A stretch of 64,000 nt of DNA from Gracilariopsis chorda (lineage: Eukaryota; Rhodophyta; Florideophyceae; Gracilariales; Gracilariaceae): contig NBIV01000224.1 in the NCBI GenBank assembly GCA_003194525.1, positions 56,944 through 120,943 on the forward strand, written 5' to 3'. A model generated the notes under the pieces. That model saw only the letters and a program-made list of their open reading frames with translations, did no database searches and was not told the origin of the DNA. The position numbers were made by a program, and so were the translations under genes. Of the stretch, positions 1 to 10,561 are shown one piece after another. How positions within the stretch are numbered: position 1 is the stretch's first letter; every line of letters begins with the position of its first letter.

Positions 1-100
1 GCGCATGAGCTGTTTCTTCACGGTGGTATAGCCGGCGTAAGAAGCCCATTCTGTGTCCTAGTTTTCTTTCGTTTTCAAGTTTCTGGAGATTAACATGAGA

Positions 101-600
101 TCAGTAATTGCTTGCGTTGGCAATTGTGAGGTGACGACATCCCATAGCACACCAAATGAGAAGCGATTGTGTTTGGTAGTGGCGGTGTGTGAAAAGGGCG
201 CAAATAAAGTGTAACCAAGTCGGATAAATCAAAGCCAGGGGGTTTGCAGCAAGGCTCTCATGAGCATTGGGGGGAGAGTGAAAGTTGGGATGCTCGGCAA
301 TGAGAGAGAGAAGAAAGCGTTTCCACGCACGCTTCCTTCCCTGCGGCGGCGCAGTGGTGATACTGAGAATGTTTTCGAGTCGGCTCACCCTCAACAGAGA
401 TTTTGACAAGTCTTGGTCAGTATCAGCGAGAAGTATGAAGGGTACGTCTTAAGCTTGAGCAACAATGGCCTTCAAGGCTGGCTCCACTTCAGACTTGTCG
501 CACGGCTTGTCAAATTCATCCAGGCAGATGGGCTTTGACAGAGGCAGTTTTAAGAGCGCTGTTATATGAATAACGCACATGAGGACCTGTCAATTTCGGG
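101..600 (-). pseudogene. Eroded coding remnant with ATPase-like motif
   Basis: Read on the minus strand, about 160 codons stay coherent across one stop near 450. They contain a hydrophobic stretch ending in ICLDEFDKP, then about 30 residues later PFILLADTD. This spacing resembles the Walker B and sensor-1 strands of P-loop NTPases, but I see no Walker A loop. The downstream 103 codons (ending at 101) are open. The frame upstream is broken, so this is at best the C-terminal part of a dead gene, perhaps one unit with the remnants at 1.2-2.5 kb. I do not recognise the family. Confidence 0.25.
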
Positions 601-1818
601 AAGAACCTTGTAAATAAGACAGCTCCGCGTTTGGTAACTGCTGATGAAAAGGATTCCCGTGGGGTGTGTGTTGAGCAGCTTTTGGAATTCCTTTTCGCGC
701 GAGGAACGCAGTTGTACGGCTCATCCATCTTGAGCTTTCTAGGAGCCGTCCATTGGGGCATAGCGATGCGATCTATGCACCTCATTTCGTCTACGAAAAA
801 TTTGGACTTTGCGTACGGAGTGACCCCGTCTTTGGTCGGTTGGACAGCCGCGTTGATGCAACCTGCCGACGGGCTTGCGTTGCTCAACACCCACTTTCTT
901 TGCAGCTTATGCATATGAATATATTCGTTTCGGAGTGCCGGGCAGCGCGCCGCCATGATACCTGCGTCTGAGAGGCCCGTTGTAGATTGCGGCCATAGGT
1001 GGGTGTGGCGTGAGTAACCTGGAGATGAAACGAAAGCTTCCAGAAGCCCAATCTCTGCAACCACTGATGCAAAATGGCGATGAAGTTGAGGTGAAGTGCC
1101 AGTGAAACGGGTGAGATATTGGTTCTAGGTGGGATGCTGTAGGCTAGCCCATACAGCTTCTAAAGTTTTAATAAAGCATGCAGATGGGCAACAGGAACGA
1201 CAGAGAGGATGAGGCGATGACTTTTCTTTAAGCGCTTGGGCCTTCGATTTGAAGGGGATGAAAAGGGTGGTGGCAAAGCGCTGGAATGGAAATCAAGGTC
1301 ATGAATGATGTTCGTGGCGTCGTTGGTGTCGTGCAGTTGACAAGGAGATTGGCAAATGATTCTCCAGCCTTGGCCGCTAACACATCGGTGAAGTTCTCAC
1401 TAACATAGGCAACTTTGAGCTTATGTCCGGTTTGCAAGTCGTCCTAAACGACCGTTTGGTAGTTTTTATAGTCTCCAGGGTGCTTGAAGTCGATTATGAC
1501 TCCATCTAAGATGGGTCTGCCGTGTTCTCTTGTTTGGGTCTGTCGTGTTCCCTTGTTTTCTTCTGCAGAATAATTCAAGGGTACTTGTCGAGAGATACGC
1601 TTTCCAGCGTGTCGTTGGCGCTGTACACGATAATGTGGCACTTTGAATCTGCCGCGCAATCAGACGGAATATGGACAGAAACACATCAATGACTCAAGTT
1701 TACGAATGGAACAAATGAGGGAAATGAATCTCTACCCATTTTCAGGATTCATTCTCATCGGCGTCACAAAGGCGCGTTGTATCCTCTCAATCTGTTTCTC
1801 CCAACCCTTTTTATGCGT

Positions 1819-2552
1819 TCAATCTTTCAACCTAGCTTCCACAAAAGCAAATTCGTCCAGCAGCTTCGTCCTGTTCCCGATATGAGTCACAGCAGACGCC
1901 GATTGCTCAGCAGCAACCCTTGAGCTTTCCATATCTCCTTCCACCCCGTCTGCCTGTTCCTCAAGCTTAAAATAGCTACTGGTTGACTCAAATAAATTCA
2001 TACTCGCGTCTTGAAATTCCGCAGAGGAACGCTTCTTAGATTGCGACTTTGATCAAGATACACCACCTGCAGCGCCATAGGCAACACTATCGTACTCTCC
2101 AGCTCCTCTTTCATGACTAAAGCTACCCCAATAATCAACAAATCGTTCCGGGTATCGTAGAAGATCTTCGTCCTCCCTGGAAGTCCCCAAACCAAACATT
2201 ACCACTCCAATAGTAACGCAATTTTTATCTCGCTTGCTTAGCTTATAAAATCTTCTTCTAACCTCCGTATCCATAATTTACTTGACATTGGGATTGTTTT
2301 GGCCATTCTTCTTATATTTTGCAATCGAAAGTGACGATAAAGCACGAGATTCATTCCATACGGCTCTAAGGTACGCACCATGGCGTAATAAATTGGGGGG
2401 GACTTGGAAGAAATCGATTCGTCCAAAAGGTGCACAAGAGCTTCTGTTGGACGAATTGTGTCATCATTGTAACGCTTTTCAATGACATTGACCCATGAGT
2501 CCGTTGGTTTCACTTTCATATCCAAATTGGCTCTTTTATTGAGAGTTTGCAA
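1819..2552 (-). pseudogene. Broken unrecognised gene, three consecutive frames
   Basis: Three minus-strand open stretches follow one another with small frame changes: 2552-2238 (104 codons, with KPTDSWVNVIEKRYNDD), 2274-2053 (73 codons, with GVVMFGLGTSREDEDLL) and 2001-1819 (60 codons, acidic, with SSYFKLEEQADGVEGD). Their composition is soluble and protein-like and the order is consistent with one gene that suffered frameshifts. No domain was recognised. Upstream, 2640-3190 on the same strand also reads as short protein-like pieces, so the original gene may have begun near 3190. Confidence 0.3.
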
Positions 2553-2820
2553 CGTTGGAAAACGCAGAGCAACACTCTACATCATCCCAAATCAGCACCA
2601 CTAACCGCACAAACTTTAGTACTGTGAAATGTTTTTGTTTAACATTCTTCGCGACCTGCTTGTACTTACGTCCTTCATCGGCTTCAAGGCTAATTTCCGT
2701 AGACCTCGACGTTCTGCGTTTATTAAACAGAGTTAAAGAACATTTTCAAGGACTAGTAACCTTTCGTTTGAAGGGTTGGCTTGTGGGTTTTTCTAAGGCG
2801 TAAATAATTCTCCAAAGCGC

Positions 2821-3410
2821 TTGATTCTTTTCGTGGCATCTGCGGATGGCATCATAGCGATATTGCTCAACGCAAACATGCAAAAAATTGAAAGAGATGA
2901 CGATATAACTACCTATCGCTTCAAGAACTGGGTATACTCCAACTGTTTTCCTTTCATTACTTTAATTACGGTCGATAATTGTTGGGTCTCACATTTCTCG
3001 TACATGAAGCACATTATTTGTGCAATAAGAAAGGGTTTGCCAAATGAACTGGTTAGAAAGTGGTCACCGACATTCCAGAACTTCAAAATATTACGTAGCG
3101 TTTCGGCAGATTGGATGCAGAGAAAAACGTACTTTTTGTACATTTTAGAATCTCTGATCGGCTTAGAACTTGAGGAAGGAGCGCTCGCCATGAGGGTTTT
3201 GCTAAAATCGCCTCAAAAACTCAGGATATCTTCAAAAATGCGCAACGTTGCGCAAAAGAGGAAACACTTACGAAAAGTTGTAGATGGCGCGCCAGTGACG
3301 GGAGGACAGGGAGCGAAGAACAACAAGTGTGCGAACGTAGCGTCACGTCAACGAAAGTATACTACACCCGCTACTGCTACCGGAAAAGACTGCATTTTGC
3401 GTGTCATAAA
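2821..3410. other. Overlapping open frames on both strands, coding strand undecided
   Basis: A plus-strand frame of 202 codons (2821-3429) overlaps a minus-strand frame of 92 codons (3191-2913). The plus frame begins without a clear ATG context and ends in a basic, Thr/Lys-rich tail that runs into the repeat end of the Tc1-type transposon. That makes its C-terminus unlikely to be native. The minus frame is plausible as a continuation of the broken gene at 1819-2552. I cannot choose between them. Confidence 0.2.
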
Positions 3411-3434
3411 CTCCACGAAATTCAAATAAGTCCA
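3411..3434 (+). repeat. Outer left terminal repeat of Tc1 element
   Basis: Contains CACGAAATTCAAATAAGTCC. It matches, as an inverted repeat, the outer right copy at 5252-5274, and as a direct repeat the inner left copy at 3597-3624. Confidence 0.7.
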
Positions 3435-3596
3435 GTTGATCGCCGGCCTAGCTCGCGAAGAGCAAGGCAGGTCAAAGTCGAAGAAGTAGCTCATAGAAAG
3501 TGGAGTAGAGTAGAATTCAAAGTGATAATACCAAATAACAAAGTAAAACTCAAACAAAAACAACTTTAGGATTTATTATATGAAATTTACCATAAA

Positions 3597-3624
3597 TACA
3601 CGAAAAGAAATAAGTCCAAAAAGG
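3597..3624 (+). repeat. Inner left terminal repeat of Tc1 element
   Basis: Reads CACGAAAAGAAATAAGTCC followed by AAAAAGG. It pairs with the inner right copy at 5067-5094 and is a direct copy of the outer left repeat, giving the IR/DR layout. Confidence 0.65.
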
Positions 3625-3758
3625 ACTTCTTAGCCAAAACAACACATTCAGTAGCCTGATGGCCCACCAATTGCCTCCAGCACACACTGTGATAAGTTGT
3701 GCATGTGTCTAATTGACAGAAGACGTTGTAATTGAACATGAGCGCAGATCCGAATTGA

Positions 3759-4948
3759 TCATAGCACGACGCGATAGCTGACAACGTGAAAGGTCAGACA
3801 GAAGACGCTTATGCGATGAAAGAAAGGGCGCGTGCATATGATATAAGAGGAGCAGAGATGCGCGACGTAAAGAAAGGAGAGGGCCAAGAGAGAACGAGGG
3901 CGGACTCCGAGCATTTGTGCTTTGTACAGTGTCCTTAGATTAAATATTCTCCCGAGCAATTGAAACGACGACTTTACAAACCACACACACAGTAGACGGT
4001 TATTGAAAGAACGGTAAAGATTCCTTATAAAAGCTTCTTCGTTATTATTCCAAACTGATTCAATCTTTGCACCAAGCTCTTCTATGGTTTCAAACTGCTT
4101 GAAACCCTGGCACACATCTCGAACCATAGTACCCCAGACATTTTTGATTAAATTTAGGTCCGGAATATGAGCAGGCCACTGTAGAAAATCCACCTCCTTG
4201 CTTGCTATCCACTCTTTTGTGACCTTAGAACGATGAATAGAAGCCCCATCATGAACCAAAGTCCAATTTTCTCCCAGTGTTTCCGCAGCAAACGGTAAAA
4301 GGTTCTCGTCAAGTAGTTTCACATAGTCATTAGAGTTCTGATTACCATTTAGTTCCACTACCTGCAAAGCACCATAGTAAGAAATGGCTCCGCAAACCAT
4401 TACAGATCCTCCTCCCATGTTTCGTTTAGAAAACCACCTCGGTTCAGTTGGTAGATCATGCCAATACATGCAATTGCCATCGGGTCCATCCAATGTAAAC
4501 TTTTCTTCATCCGTGATAATAACATTCTTCCACTCAATAGCTTCTGATTGAAGGTACTTTCTGGAAAATTCCATTCTTTGAAGGTTTTGTGAAGCCTTCA
4601 TGTATGGATCCTTCATTATTTTCTTGTACTTCAGGTGAGAGAAATTTTGAAGTATTTGCTAAACACGACGGGTTGTGACCGGTAGTTGCATGTCACGACG
4701 TATGCCATTGACACTAAACTCACCAGTCAGGGCCTTTCGAATGATTCGACGCTCCGTTTTTTTCGTAAGCTTACGGTTGTTAGCTCTTTAATATTTGCGT
4801 GTGAATTTGTTGAAGTTGTTCAGAACTTTTTAACAGCATTCCTGGATCGACCGACAGCATCAGCAATTTTTTGTTCGCTGAGTTGTTCATGTCGTAAGGC
4901 TAGAATGATGCATTTTTTTCTGTCAGTTAGCGCTTCACCGCGAGGCAT
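3759..4948 (-). pseudogene. Tc1/mariner transposase, inactivated
   Basis: The ATG at 4948-4946 opens a helix-turn-helix region (MPRGEALTDRKK, then QKIADAVGRSRNAVKKF). The frame breaks after about 42 codons, continues in another frame with a second HTH-like part (RRIIRKALTGEFSVNGIRRD), meets a stop near 4665, and is open again from 4616 as the DDE catalytic domain. Catalytic Asp residues sit in ITDEEKF and VHDGAS. The third acidic position, normally Glu in PDLNPIEN, reads PDLNLIKN, so the catalytic Glu is a Lys. The last 60-70 codons look like non-native read-out. With two frame breaks and a lost catalytic residue, the copy is dead. Any movement would need transposase supplied in trans. Confidence 0.9.
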
Positions 4949-5066
4949 TATTTGTAACGCGGTTTTTAAAGTTCTTGTTCAAGAACTGTTTAGCATGGCT
5001 TTGTTGTTGTGGTAGCCGTTTTTTTGTTCAGATACGACAACAAAAGGCGCCAAAACACATTAAAGA

Positions 5067-5094
5067 ACTTTTTGGATTTATTGAATTTCGTGGA
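5067..5094 (-). repeat. Inner right terminal repeat of Tc1 element
   Basis: On the minus strand reads CCACGAAATTCAATAAATCC, the inverted counterpart of 3597-3624. It lies about 185 bp inside the outer right copy. Confidence 0.65.
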
Positions 5095-5251
5095 TTTATT
5101 TTATATTTCACGTACAAAAGTGTGTACAAGTGTGTTGTATAGTTTAGGGTGCATGCTTTAGCTGTTCTGCTAAGTAAAATACACCAGTCGCTATATGTTA
5201 CCGCACTTATTCCTCCTCCACAGGCCTTGCTCAGCAAGGCAGGCGTTTTGG

Positions 5252-5274
5252 TGGATTTATTTGAATTTCGGTGA
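5252..5274 (-). repeat. Outer right terminal repeat of Tc1 element
   Basis: On the minus strand reads CACCGAAATTCAAATAAATC, the inverted counterpart of 3411-3434. Confidence 0.7.
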
Positions 5275-5289
5275 GTGTAAGACGCAATG

Positions 5290-6320
5290 TGACGACAAGG
5301 TAGATTCAATCCCTGTGATTGAATCTAGCATGATTTGGTTTCTATTCAACATTCAAAAACTTTTTCAAAACGTTTTCTATCGCTTGAATAGTAGAGTAGG
5401 ACGCACCCCCTTCTACATTGTGCAAAAAGCTTCGGATGCTCGTAGACTGCCCTTTAGAGGGTTCGTTTAGGATTAAATAGCTCTACATTGACCAAGGCTA
5501 CATGGCCTCAAACGGAGAGAAAGACGCAGTCTTTAAGAGTGCTGCGTGTATTTAATGTTGTTTCGCGGACTGTACCCATTCTGATTCGAGAACCAGGTTC
5601 GGTTTACCGATTCCGTGTTGCTCCGAGATGCAGAACAAGCAATCGTAACTATGAGTGTGCGAAGCACCTTCACGTGTTGCGATCAGCAGCTACGTGTACC
5701 GCAACAGAAAGAACACGCGAAGATGGCGCCAGCGATCGTGAACCTCGAAAGTTGGAAAGAGCGCTCTGAGACAGGAAACTAGGTGACAATCGATAAGGTT
5801 GCGCACTGTTTGTGGAGATGCAGCGTTGTCTCGAAACAATGGGTTGATGAGAGGATGTTACTCTCGTTCTACATCACAAAACCGTTCTCTCACGATTGCT
5901 TGGCGCAGAATTTTTGATGGGCCTTGCTGGATCTGCCATGATTGAGCTGAAGCTGGAAGCGATGCATTTAGGAGAGCTTGTGTACACGGCATAGTCATTC
6001 GTGAATACCGTGAATGTTGTATCGGCAAGTTGCGAATAGCAAGACAGCTTCTCAGCAACTCACCGTAGCGACAAGACGCAGGGTGGTTGATGAGTTGTTG
6101 AATGGGGATATTCCACACCCGCTAATAAGCGGCGACACGGCACGGTAGCTACCCGATGCAGACGTTTTAACGGATGAGCAAAGAAAAGAGAGAGGATAGG
6201 CGTTTCCATGGCACGATGGGGGGGCCTGACAAACGGCAGATCAATCAAAAGAACAAAGGTTGCAAAGTCACGGGGAGGAGGAGGTGGGTGGGTGATTGGG
6301 GAAAGACTGATACAGAGGGC
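5290..6320. other. No gene supported
   Basis: Only short open frames on both strands, with no recognisable motif. It lies between the transposon and the 3' end of the IPK1-like gene, whose 3' UTR must fall in the right part. Confidence 0.5.
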
Positions 6321-6326
6321 AACGAG

Positions 6327-7628
6327 TCATGTAATATGTTGACTGGCGCCACTGCTAGACGAGATGATGCTACCCAACATGGAAGCTCTCTTTCGGTCGT
6401 CAACGCCCCACTTGCCAAGAATCTTAGCGGTATGCTTTTCATCGGTGTCAATGACCCACAACTTGGCGGCCCATTGAACGCCCTGTACTTCGACAATGAT
6501 ACAATCCGGGGTGGTATGTTTCACTTCATTAGCCTTACACAGCGCAATCATAATGGAGCAGTCCTTCGCGGCGGCGGCCTGCAAGAAACCGGAGAGCAAA
6601 TGCACGGCTGTAGTGACGGGTAAGGTTCGGGCGGCTTTTACGGCCGAATTGTACTGCGCGTCGTCGTGCAGTTGGGCGGCTTGCTGCGAGCTCTTGTAGG
6701 TGATTTCGTCGAGATGCGGAATTGCATGGTAGGTGTACAGCGATTTGCGGAGTAGTTTCGTGGCTTGTTGTTCTCCGACGCGACGGATTAGGTGACGCAT
6801 GATGATTTCGGCGCCCATGTTGTCGATGAGATCGGCGGATTGAATGGCGACGATTCCCTGGGCGCAGGCGTTGTCGATGACGATTGCGTGGGCGGCGGCT
6901 CGAAGTTCAGAGAGATGGTGTTCGGGATTGCAGGGCTCCCCTGCACGGAAGACACGGAGACCGCGCGAGTTGTCGGTGAGGAGACTGGAGATGGCACTTG
7001 AGACGGTTGGAATGTCGTCGCAGAGGAGGTGAGAAGGGATGTACGGGCGGTGAGGCAGGGAGCCGTTGAGCATGAGGTAATTCTTGATGTGGTACGGCGG
7101 GGTGGTGTACTTTTTCAGGGCGGAGGCGACGTGCGGGGGGATCAACCTGGATCGGGAGAGTAATGCGGCTTTGGGTTTGATTTCAACGAGGGTTGTGTTA
7201 GGGCCGAAGTGGAAGGCGACGTCTGGGAAGAGGGAGGCGGCGCGATTGTGCGGGGAGATGTGGGAGGCGGCGCGACGATGGGGCGGTCTGAACGGGGTGG
7301 CATGTTGGGAGAGGTGTTTGATGTAGGCGGGAGTTAGGGAGACGATGTGATGGGGGAGCAGGTAGGGTGAGAGGTGACGGCGGAAGAGCGCCTGAGACAG
7401 ATTGGTGAGTGGCTGAAGAGGGGCTGCGGGATGGTTTTTGACGGCGCTGAGAAGGAGGACGTTGGGGGGGTGGTTGGGGGCGTTGGAGAATACTATCTTT
7501 TGGGCGCCTTCGATGCGGTAGTGCCAGTGGTGCGGCGGGGGGAGCGATGGGGAGAGAAGAAGGGGGAAGGGACGGGACTTGTGGGGGGATAGTTGGCGCT
7601 CTGACAAGCCTGGTCGGAAGCAAGACAT
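6327..7628 (-). CDS. IPK1: Inositol-pentakisphosphate 2-kinase (IPK1 family)
   Basis: IPK1 phosphorylates the 2-hydroxyl of inositol pentakisphosphate with ATP to make phytate (InsP6), a soluble metabolite used in phosphate storage, mRNA export and signalling. Starting at the ATG at 7628, the protein has 433 residues, close to the family's usual 430-490. Family motifs appear in order: WHYRIEGAQKIVF (35-47, ATP-binding N-lobe), VLLLSAVK (57-64), the signature VEIKPK (148-153) followed by SRSRLIP, GLRVFRAG (223-230), AAAKDCSIMI (352-361, with the catalytic-region Asp) and VIDTDEKH (392-399). The frame stays open 93 codons further upstream to 7907, but that part is a His/Pro-rich translation of a GGT microsatellite, so I prefer the internal start. 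No intron is needed. The signature Cys-Gly after EIKPK is Ala-Ala here, a mild divergence. Confidence 0.85.
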   Translation of the reverse strand: MSCFRPGLSERQLSPHKSRPFPLLLSPSLPPPHHWHYRIEGAQKIVFSNAPNHPPNVLLLSAVKNHPAAPLQPLTNLSQALFRRHLSPYLLPHHIVSLTPAYIKHLSQHATPFRPPHRRAASHISPHNRAASLFPDVAFHFGPNTTLVEIKPKAALLSRSRLIPPHVASALKKYTTPPYHIKNYLMLNGSLPHRPYIPSHLLCDDIPTVSSAISSLLTDNSRGLRVFRAGEPCNPEHHLSELRAAAHAIVIDNACAQGIVAIQSADLIDNMGAEIIMRHLIRRVGEQQATKLLRKSLYTYHAIPHLDEITYKSSQQAAQLHDDAQYNSAVKAARTLPVTTAVHLLSGFLQAAAAKDCSIMIALCKANEVKHTTPDCIIVEVQGVQWAAKLWVIDTDEKHTAKILGKWGVDDRKRASMLGSIISSSSGASQHIT

Positions 7629-7714
7629 GGGGGATGAAGCGGGGAAGTGTGGGGGCGCATGTGCTTTTTTGGTGTGGTGGGGTGGTGAGGGGGGGGGGAC
7701 GTATGAAAGTGGGA

Positions 7715-7740
7715 TGGGGTGGTGGTGGTGGTGGTGGTGG
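7715..7740. repeat. GGT microsatellite
   Basis: A run of GGT triplets on the plus strand lies just upstream of the preferred IPK1 start. If the longer frame were translated it would encode seven consecutive His. Confidence 0.9.
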
Positions 7741-7907
7741 AATATATGATGGGAGTGGGGTGGTGGGGCGTAATTGAAGGAAATGGAGGGTGCACTGGAT
7801 ATGGGACGCAGAGCGAGATGTATGAGGTTGTATTGGCTGTTGAAACGAGCTGTCGCAGTTGGGGCAGTGACGGCTTTTTTTTTTGAGGGGGTTGAGGGGA
7901 GTGACAT

Positions 7908-10560
7908 CCGGTGAGGGTGGCGGCGAGGCGTGGAAGGCGCGAGTGTCGCGGTGCGTGCGTTCGCACGTGCCCTTCGTATGTATAGTTACGGCGACGAAGA
8001 CGGGGTCGGGGGCGGGGTGGGCGTGGGCGGTATCTACTCTATCTTCCGCGCGGGCCGCGTTGGCGAATCGCGTGAGCAGCGCGAACAAAAGAGCGTTCGT
8101 TGGCACAGTACGTGCTACGGCGGCGCTTAGCGCGCACGGGAGCGCGCATGCGCGGCGGCGGCGGCGGAAGGGCGCACTTGGACGGCGCGGAACGGCGAGT
8201 TGACGACGGTTACCGGCGACGGAGCGGTGGAGGCCAGAAGCCGACTGGCAGCTGTTCATACAGGTGGTTCCGTAAGCAGTATCCCCCCCGTCCCCCTACC
8301 CGCGCTCTTGAAGGTTATAGCGTCAACTGATGACTTCTTTCCACACGCTGTGCGTGCGTCGGCCTTGTTCCGCCCCCCCCTCCAGCCCTGGCTGTTTGTT
8401 GCGCGCGCTCCCTCGCTGCCGCCGACTGCGCCGTGTGAGACCGACCCGTCGCCAGCCGCCGTTCCATCCTCAGCAGCAAGTCTTTTAAAGCAGTTCGCGC
8501 CGCACCTCTCGCGACGCGCGCAGCGCAAGGGCAGGCGCGCTAAGCGCGCGGATGGGGCGTGCCCGTCGCATTATTGCCGCCAATTGTTTGTGAAAAGCAT
8601 TGCTTTACCCTTGTTTAAAAGTGGCACTTGTTTCATCTGTAACACACGCCGCTGCACATTGCCCTGCCTCCCCTTGTGCTCCGTTGTAAAATTCGAGCAA
8701 TCACACGCGCACACGTAAGCGCGCCACTTCCGTCCGGCTGCTTGTCCAACACGTTGTCGCTGCTCGCCGAATCTGCTCGTTTGCAGCGGAGAAGCACGCA
8801 TGGACTCAACCCCCGCACGCAAAACGTCCACCACCACCAGGGGCGCGGAGGAAAAGCGCCAACATAAGTTAGCAAGCCGCCGCTGCGCCTCCCCGTCGTG
8901 AGCCCCGCAAAACATCTCGTTTTCTGAATTCGAATGGCACGCCACCTCAATCATTCCCACAACCGCACGTATCCACCGTGCGTAGTACCTTCATGTAAGT
9001 TACACGCTGTAACGTTTCTCTCCATTTACACTTCTCGGCCTTCTTCGCGCGCCTTGCTATCCTATCTATCTTCACAAAACGCGCCCTATGAATATGATAC
9101 GGCGCGTGTCCATCTGCAGAGTCCTCGCATCTTCGTTCAACATTCTTCAACCGCACGTCCACCTGCTGAATTTCACCGACACAGCTCGCATGCGGACGGC
9201 CACAAGCTTGTTACTGTACATAGAACACATCAAACAGAAAAGAATACACTGCACACTTGTTCAACGTGTTCATTCACACAGCCACCATTTTGAGCACTGC
9301 CAAACTCGTGCCACGTCACCGACACCAAGAAGAACAACAACACCGACGCAGCTCACGGTGTGGGAGCTCACTACAAGTATCGCTGGACAAGCTCGCATCA
9401 GTGTCTGGCCGCACACTTTTGTAGCCCAGTCGTCTTACACACGGCGCACCCAGTCGCAAGCCGATCGCACACGTCGCTCTCAAGTTGGCAGTTTCAACAC
9501 ACGCAGTTCATCTACCCTTCTGCGAAAAGCGCTCAACATAACGGCAACGGCTGCGGTTCAGCTCTCACACCCGTTTCACCTCACCATCAGCCACGTCCGC
9601 AACGGCTTGACGCTTTGCGCATCACCGACAACCAGTAATGTTCACATCATCGCATTGTCGAAACCCACCGTAAACACAAACGCACTTGTAGAACACCGCC
9701 AATCCGTCATCGTCGTCGTGCCGCCCTTCTTCTGTCAAAACCGATACGAACAGCACAGCAAGTTGGCACAACCTCAACACCACTGAGCTACACTCTTTCC
9801 TGTACAGAATCCGAACCAATGCCTCGCTCAGTTGGAAAAACCCCACGCGTTTCACAGCCTACGACACTTCTATTAATCCACGCACTGCTTTATCTGCAGA
9901 GAGAGAGAGGTTCTTCTCATATTAACCCCTACCGTGGTCCTGGAATTAGGGACACGAGCTCATATAAACCCACACACACACATCCATTACAACTAGAAAA
10001 GTTCCATGCTCACTATTGCGAAAATTTTACCGAGAGTGAGTCTTCTGTTCTTACAGAAAGCAGTTACTTAACAACTACAAGCTGGCTCCATACTTATCTT
10101 CTTCACTCGCATGCCGGGCGACTCACACACATAACGCTCACCCGTTTCAACCGCTCTCCTTTGCTCACGACTTCCTTGAAGTATTCATTCACATCAAGTC
10201 ATGGTTCTTGCTACAGAACTCATTATGCATTTCGCACGATGTTTCAAAGCCCTACCCGAAACGAATGGCATTTATAAATGGAACATACTTAGCTGGAGGA
10301 GTCAATTCTCATCGGAACATGGCGAATCACATATACCGTTGGCACAAAGGTACCTCGGGTCCGTCAAAGCTGTCGTAGCCAACCTGGAACCACAATGCCA
10401 AACCGCTTTGCGTTTAATGCACCTGTGATAAGGGATCACTGCATGGTACTGGCGAGTCCCACTCAGAGCCTGCGTAAAACACATATAACTCCACCATGTT
10501 GCAACAACACACCATCGAGCTGTTTTCGTCCCTCCCCCGTCATGTTCTTGTTCTAAATGG
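7908..10560. other. GC-rich then C-rich region, no gene supported
   Basis: 7.9-8.6 kb is strongly GC- and CpG-rich and gives long open frames on several strands at once, which is expected from base composition and is not evidence of genes. It probably includes the IPK1 promoter. 8.9-10.3 kb is C-rich and A-rich on the plus strand, with open frames (for example 9088-9786) full of Thr, His, Ser and Arg and no motif. The region looks like regulatory or untranslated sequence. Confidence 0.4.
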
Positions 10561-10561
10561 A

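Larger units (their letters stand above)
3411..5274 (-). mobile_element. Tc1/mariner element with IR/DR-type ends
   Basis: The element is bounded by inverted repeats built on the core CACGAAATTCAAATAAGTCCA or close variants. Each end has two copies in the same orientation: an outer copy (3411-3434 left, 5252-5274 right) and an inner copy (3597-3624 left, 5067-5094 right), about 185 bp apart. This doubled arrangement is the IR/DR layout known from Tc1-like elements such as Sleeping Beauty, where transposase binds two sites per end. Between the ends lies one dead transposase gene on the minus strand. The exact outer boundary and the TA target duplication were not resolved. Confidence 0.75.

Noticed and set aside
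7883-8718. Several long overlapping open frames on both strands
   Set aside because: Base composition is extremely GC-rich, so stops are rare in every frame. The translations are Arg/Ala/Gly- or Pro-rich with no motif.
9088-9786. Plus-strand open frame of 232 codons
   Set aside because: Thr/His/Ser/Arg-rich translation of C-rich sequence, with another frame open over the same bases; no motif or conserved copy.
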